Source of the DNA: Ignavibacteria bacterium | Lineage (GTDB): Bacteria > Bacteroidota > Ignavibacteria > Kapaibacteriales > UBA961 | Reading direction: 5' to 3' | DNA length: 64,000 nt | Assembly: GCA_016720145.1 (NCBI GenBank) | Contig: JADJXV010000012.1 | Span: forward strand, 82,198-146,197 | Shown: positions 62,869 to 64,000 of the stretch, piece by piece | How positions within the stretch are numbered: the stretch's first letter is position 1 | Layout of the letters: each line of letters opens with the position of its first letter | Position numbers and translations under genes: made by a program | The notes under the pieces: model-generated | Told to the model about the DNA's origin: nothing | What the model saw: the letters and a program-made list of their open reading frames with translations, nothing else | The model's database searches: none

Positions 62869-64000
62869 ATGTTTTCTGCAATCTTACTTGCTTATAATAA
62901 TTGTTCCTTTTTAGTATTTGCTGACGAATCTATGACCGAAAATCTATCACTTGAAAACGCAACAGAAGAGACATCTGTAGCAGAAATTACCAACGCTGTT
63001 TCCAACGAAATTACTCCTGTAGAAGCTCCTCCCCATACAGATAATATAGAAGCAGAGCCAATTCATTCACCACTGCTTGATACAGCCGCTTCTGATGTTG
63101 GTACTACCCCAGAAACTATACCGAACTTTGATGTACCTCCTCTTGTAGAAGCTGCTGCAGAAAGTACTTTTGCATCAGAATCTGAACAAGTATCAATCGC
63201 AGAACCTGTTGCTATTGAAGAAGTAACACCAGAAACGCCAGAACCTCCCATAGAGTCAAATCTCAATAATCCATTATCAGAAAATATTACTATAGAAAAT
63301 ACAGCTTCAGATAAAACTGATTCTGAAAATATCACCGTAGATCATACAACCACTCAGCATACAACGGTAGAAAATTCAACCTCTGATAATACAATTCAAG
63401 CAGAATCAGTCTCAGAAATTCATTCAACTGAAGTACTTACTCCTGTTCCTGAAAAGCTTACTCCTGAGCAGCTAGCAGCAGCAGCAGCACATGCGGAAGC
63501 AGAACATAAACGCAACGAGGAGCGTGCCGAAGCCGAACGTAAACGCGCTGAAGAGCGTGCTGAAGTAGAGCGTAAACGTACTGAAGAACGTGCCGCAATT
63601 CAAAAAGCACTTGATGAAGTATTCGAAGAGCTCACTCCAATTAAAGAAGCAGGCGGAACAATTATCGTCGAAATAGCCGAACGTATCAAAGGCGGTTTGC
63701 GAGCTATGTACAAGAATGTTCGCCTCTTCCTCCCTGCTTCTCACTATTCGATTAAGCGTTCAGCAAATGAACAAGATCTCAACGAAGCAGTCGGTAAGAC
63801 CTTAACCGTCCATGTTCAAGAACTACAACAAGACGATCAAGGTCGCAAAACAATCGTCGTAAGCCACAAGAAAATTGCACGTGAAGAATTCTTTAATTCT
63901 CTTCAAGAAGGATCCGTTGTTGATGGTAAAGTCGCTTCAGTTACCGGGTTCGGTGTATTTGTCGATTTGAATGGTATCGAAGGACTTATTCATATTTCTC
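62869..64000 (+). CDS. rpsA: 30S ribosomal protein S1 with long N-terminal extension (3' end outside)
   Basis: The frame is open from ATG 62869 to the window end. The in-frame ATG at 62932 (MTENLSLENATEE) is the likely start, because the 21 residues before it look like a poor signal peptide and S1 is cytosolic. About 170 acidic, Ser/Thr-rich residues come first. A charged helix of about 35 residues with a repeated A/V-E-x-K/R-R-x-E-E-R motif follows (63490-63600), and then S1 domains ('EAGGTIIVEIAERIKGGLRA', 'VRLFLPASHYSI', 'LQEGSVVDGKVASVTGFGVF', 'VDLNGIEGLIHIS'). S1 helps mRNA bind the ribosome. Only the first one to two S1 domains are in the window. Another S1-domain protein is possible. 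Confidence 0.75.
   Translation, partial: MFSAILLAYNNCSFLVFADESMTENLSLENATEETSVAEITNAVSNEITPVEAPPHTDNIEAEPIHSPLLDTAASDVGTTPETIPNFDVPPLVEAAAESTFASESEQVSIAEPVAIEEVTPETPEPPIESNLNNPLSENITIENTASDKTDSENITVDHTTTQHTTVENSTSDNTIQAESVSEIHSTEVLTPVPEKLTPEQLAAAAAHAEAEHKRNEERAEAERKRAEERAEVERKRTEERAAIQKALDEVFEELTPIKEAGGTIIVEIAERIKGGLRAMYKNVRLFLPASHYSIKRSANEQDLNEAVGKTLTVHVQELQQDDQGRKTIVVSHKKIAREEFFNSLQEGSVVDGKVASVTGFGVFVDLNGIEGLIHIS

Overview
The window looks like a chromosomal segment of a Gram-negative bacterium of the Bacteroidota/Chlorobiota (FCB) group, possibly an Ignavibacteria- or Kapaibacteria-like lineage. Four genes or gene sets end in C-terminal domains typical of the type IX secretion system (T9SS). 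Predicted outer-membrane barrels, a LolA-like protein and a TANFOR-type giant protein are present. The marR and S1 upstream regions carry TAnnTTTG promoter elements. No rRNA, tRNA, IS transposase, phage or CRISPR array was seen.

Layout. 1-2 kb: end of a CHASE2 sensor gene and a FecR-domain gene. 2-5 kb: VanZ-like gene, small ORF and the NAD(P)HX repair enzyme (nnr), separated by copies of a large multi-hairpin repeat. 5.2-8.5 kb: WG-repeat lipoprotein and an AT-rich, unrecognised two-gene unit. 8.8-12.2 kb: MsbA-type ABC exporter, an AT-rich cysteine-containing protein and a subclass B1 metallo-beta-lactamase. 12.2-22.3 kb (minus strand): FN3 protein, third repeat copy, FAA hydrolase, a methyltransferase broken by a frameshift, a 1012-aa T9SS cargo, and an overlapping manA-DUF4129-DUF4350 cluster. 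22.6-33 kb: a 2836-aa TANFOR/coiled-coil secreted protein downstream of a barrel gene. 33-44.4 kb: LolA-like and LRR proteins, a roughly 2.3-kaa beta-helix T9SS cargo split by two frameshifts, a membrane-anchored repeat protein and another T9SS cargo. 44.4-45.2 kb: satellite DNA made of a heptamer plus hairpins. 45.3-55 kb: a roughly 3-kaa beta-strand-repeat surface protein, with a small T9SS cargo upstream. 56-59 kb: a GNDxY-repeat protein that probably continues into a HEAT-repeat protein. 59-64 kb: dnaB, then a MarR regulator and a frameshifted YceI gene that share an operator-like sequence, a small isomerase-like protein, and the start of ribosomal protein S1 with a long charged N-terminal extension.

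About half of the window encodes very large secreted or surface proteins. Six genes are certainly or probably broken by indels (methyltransferase, beta-helix protein, giant repeat protein, YceI; probably GNDxY/HEAT and FecR). This many points to assembly or sequencing indels, so the broken genes should be checked against reads before being called pseudogenes. Database family names are from memory of motifs; no search was run.
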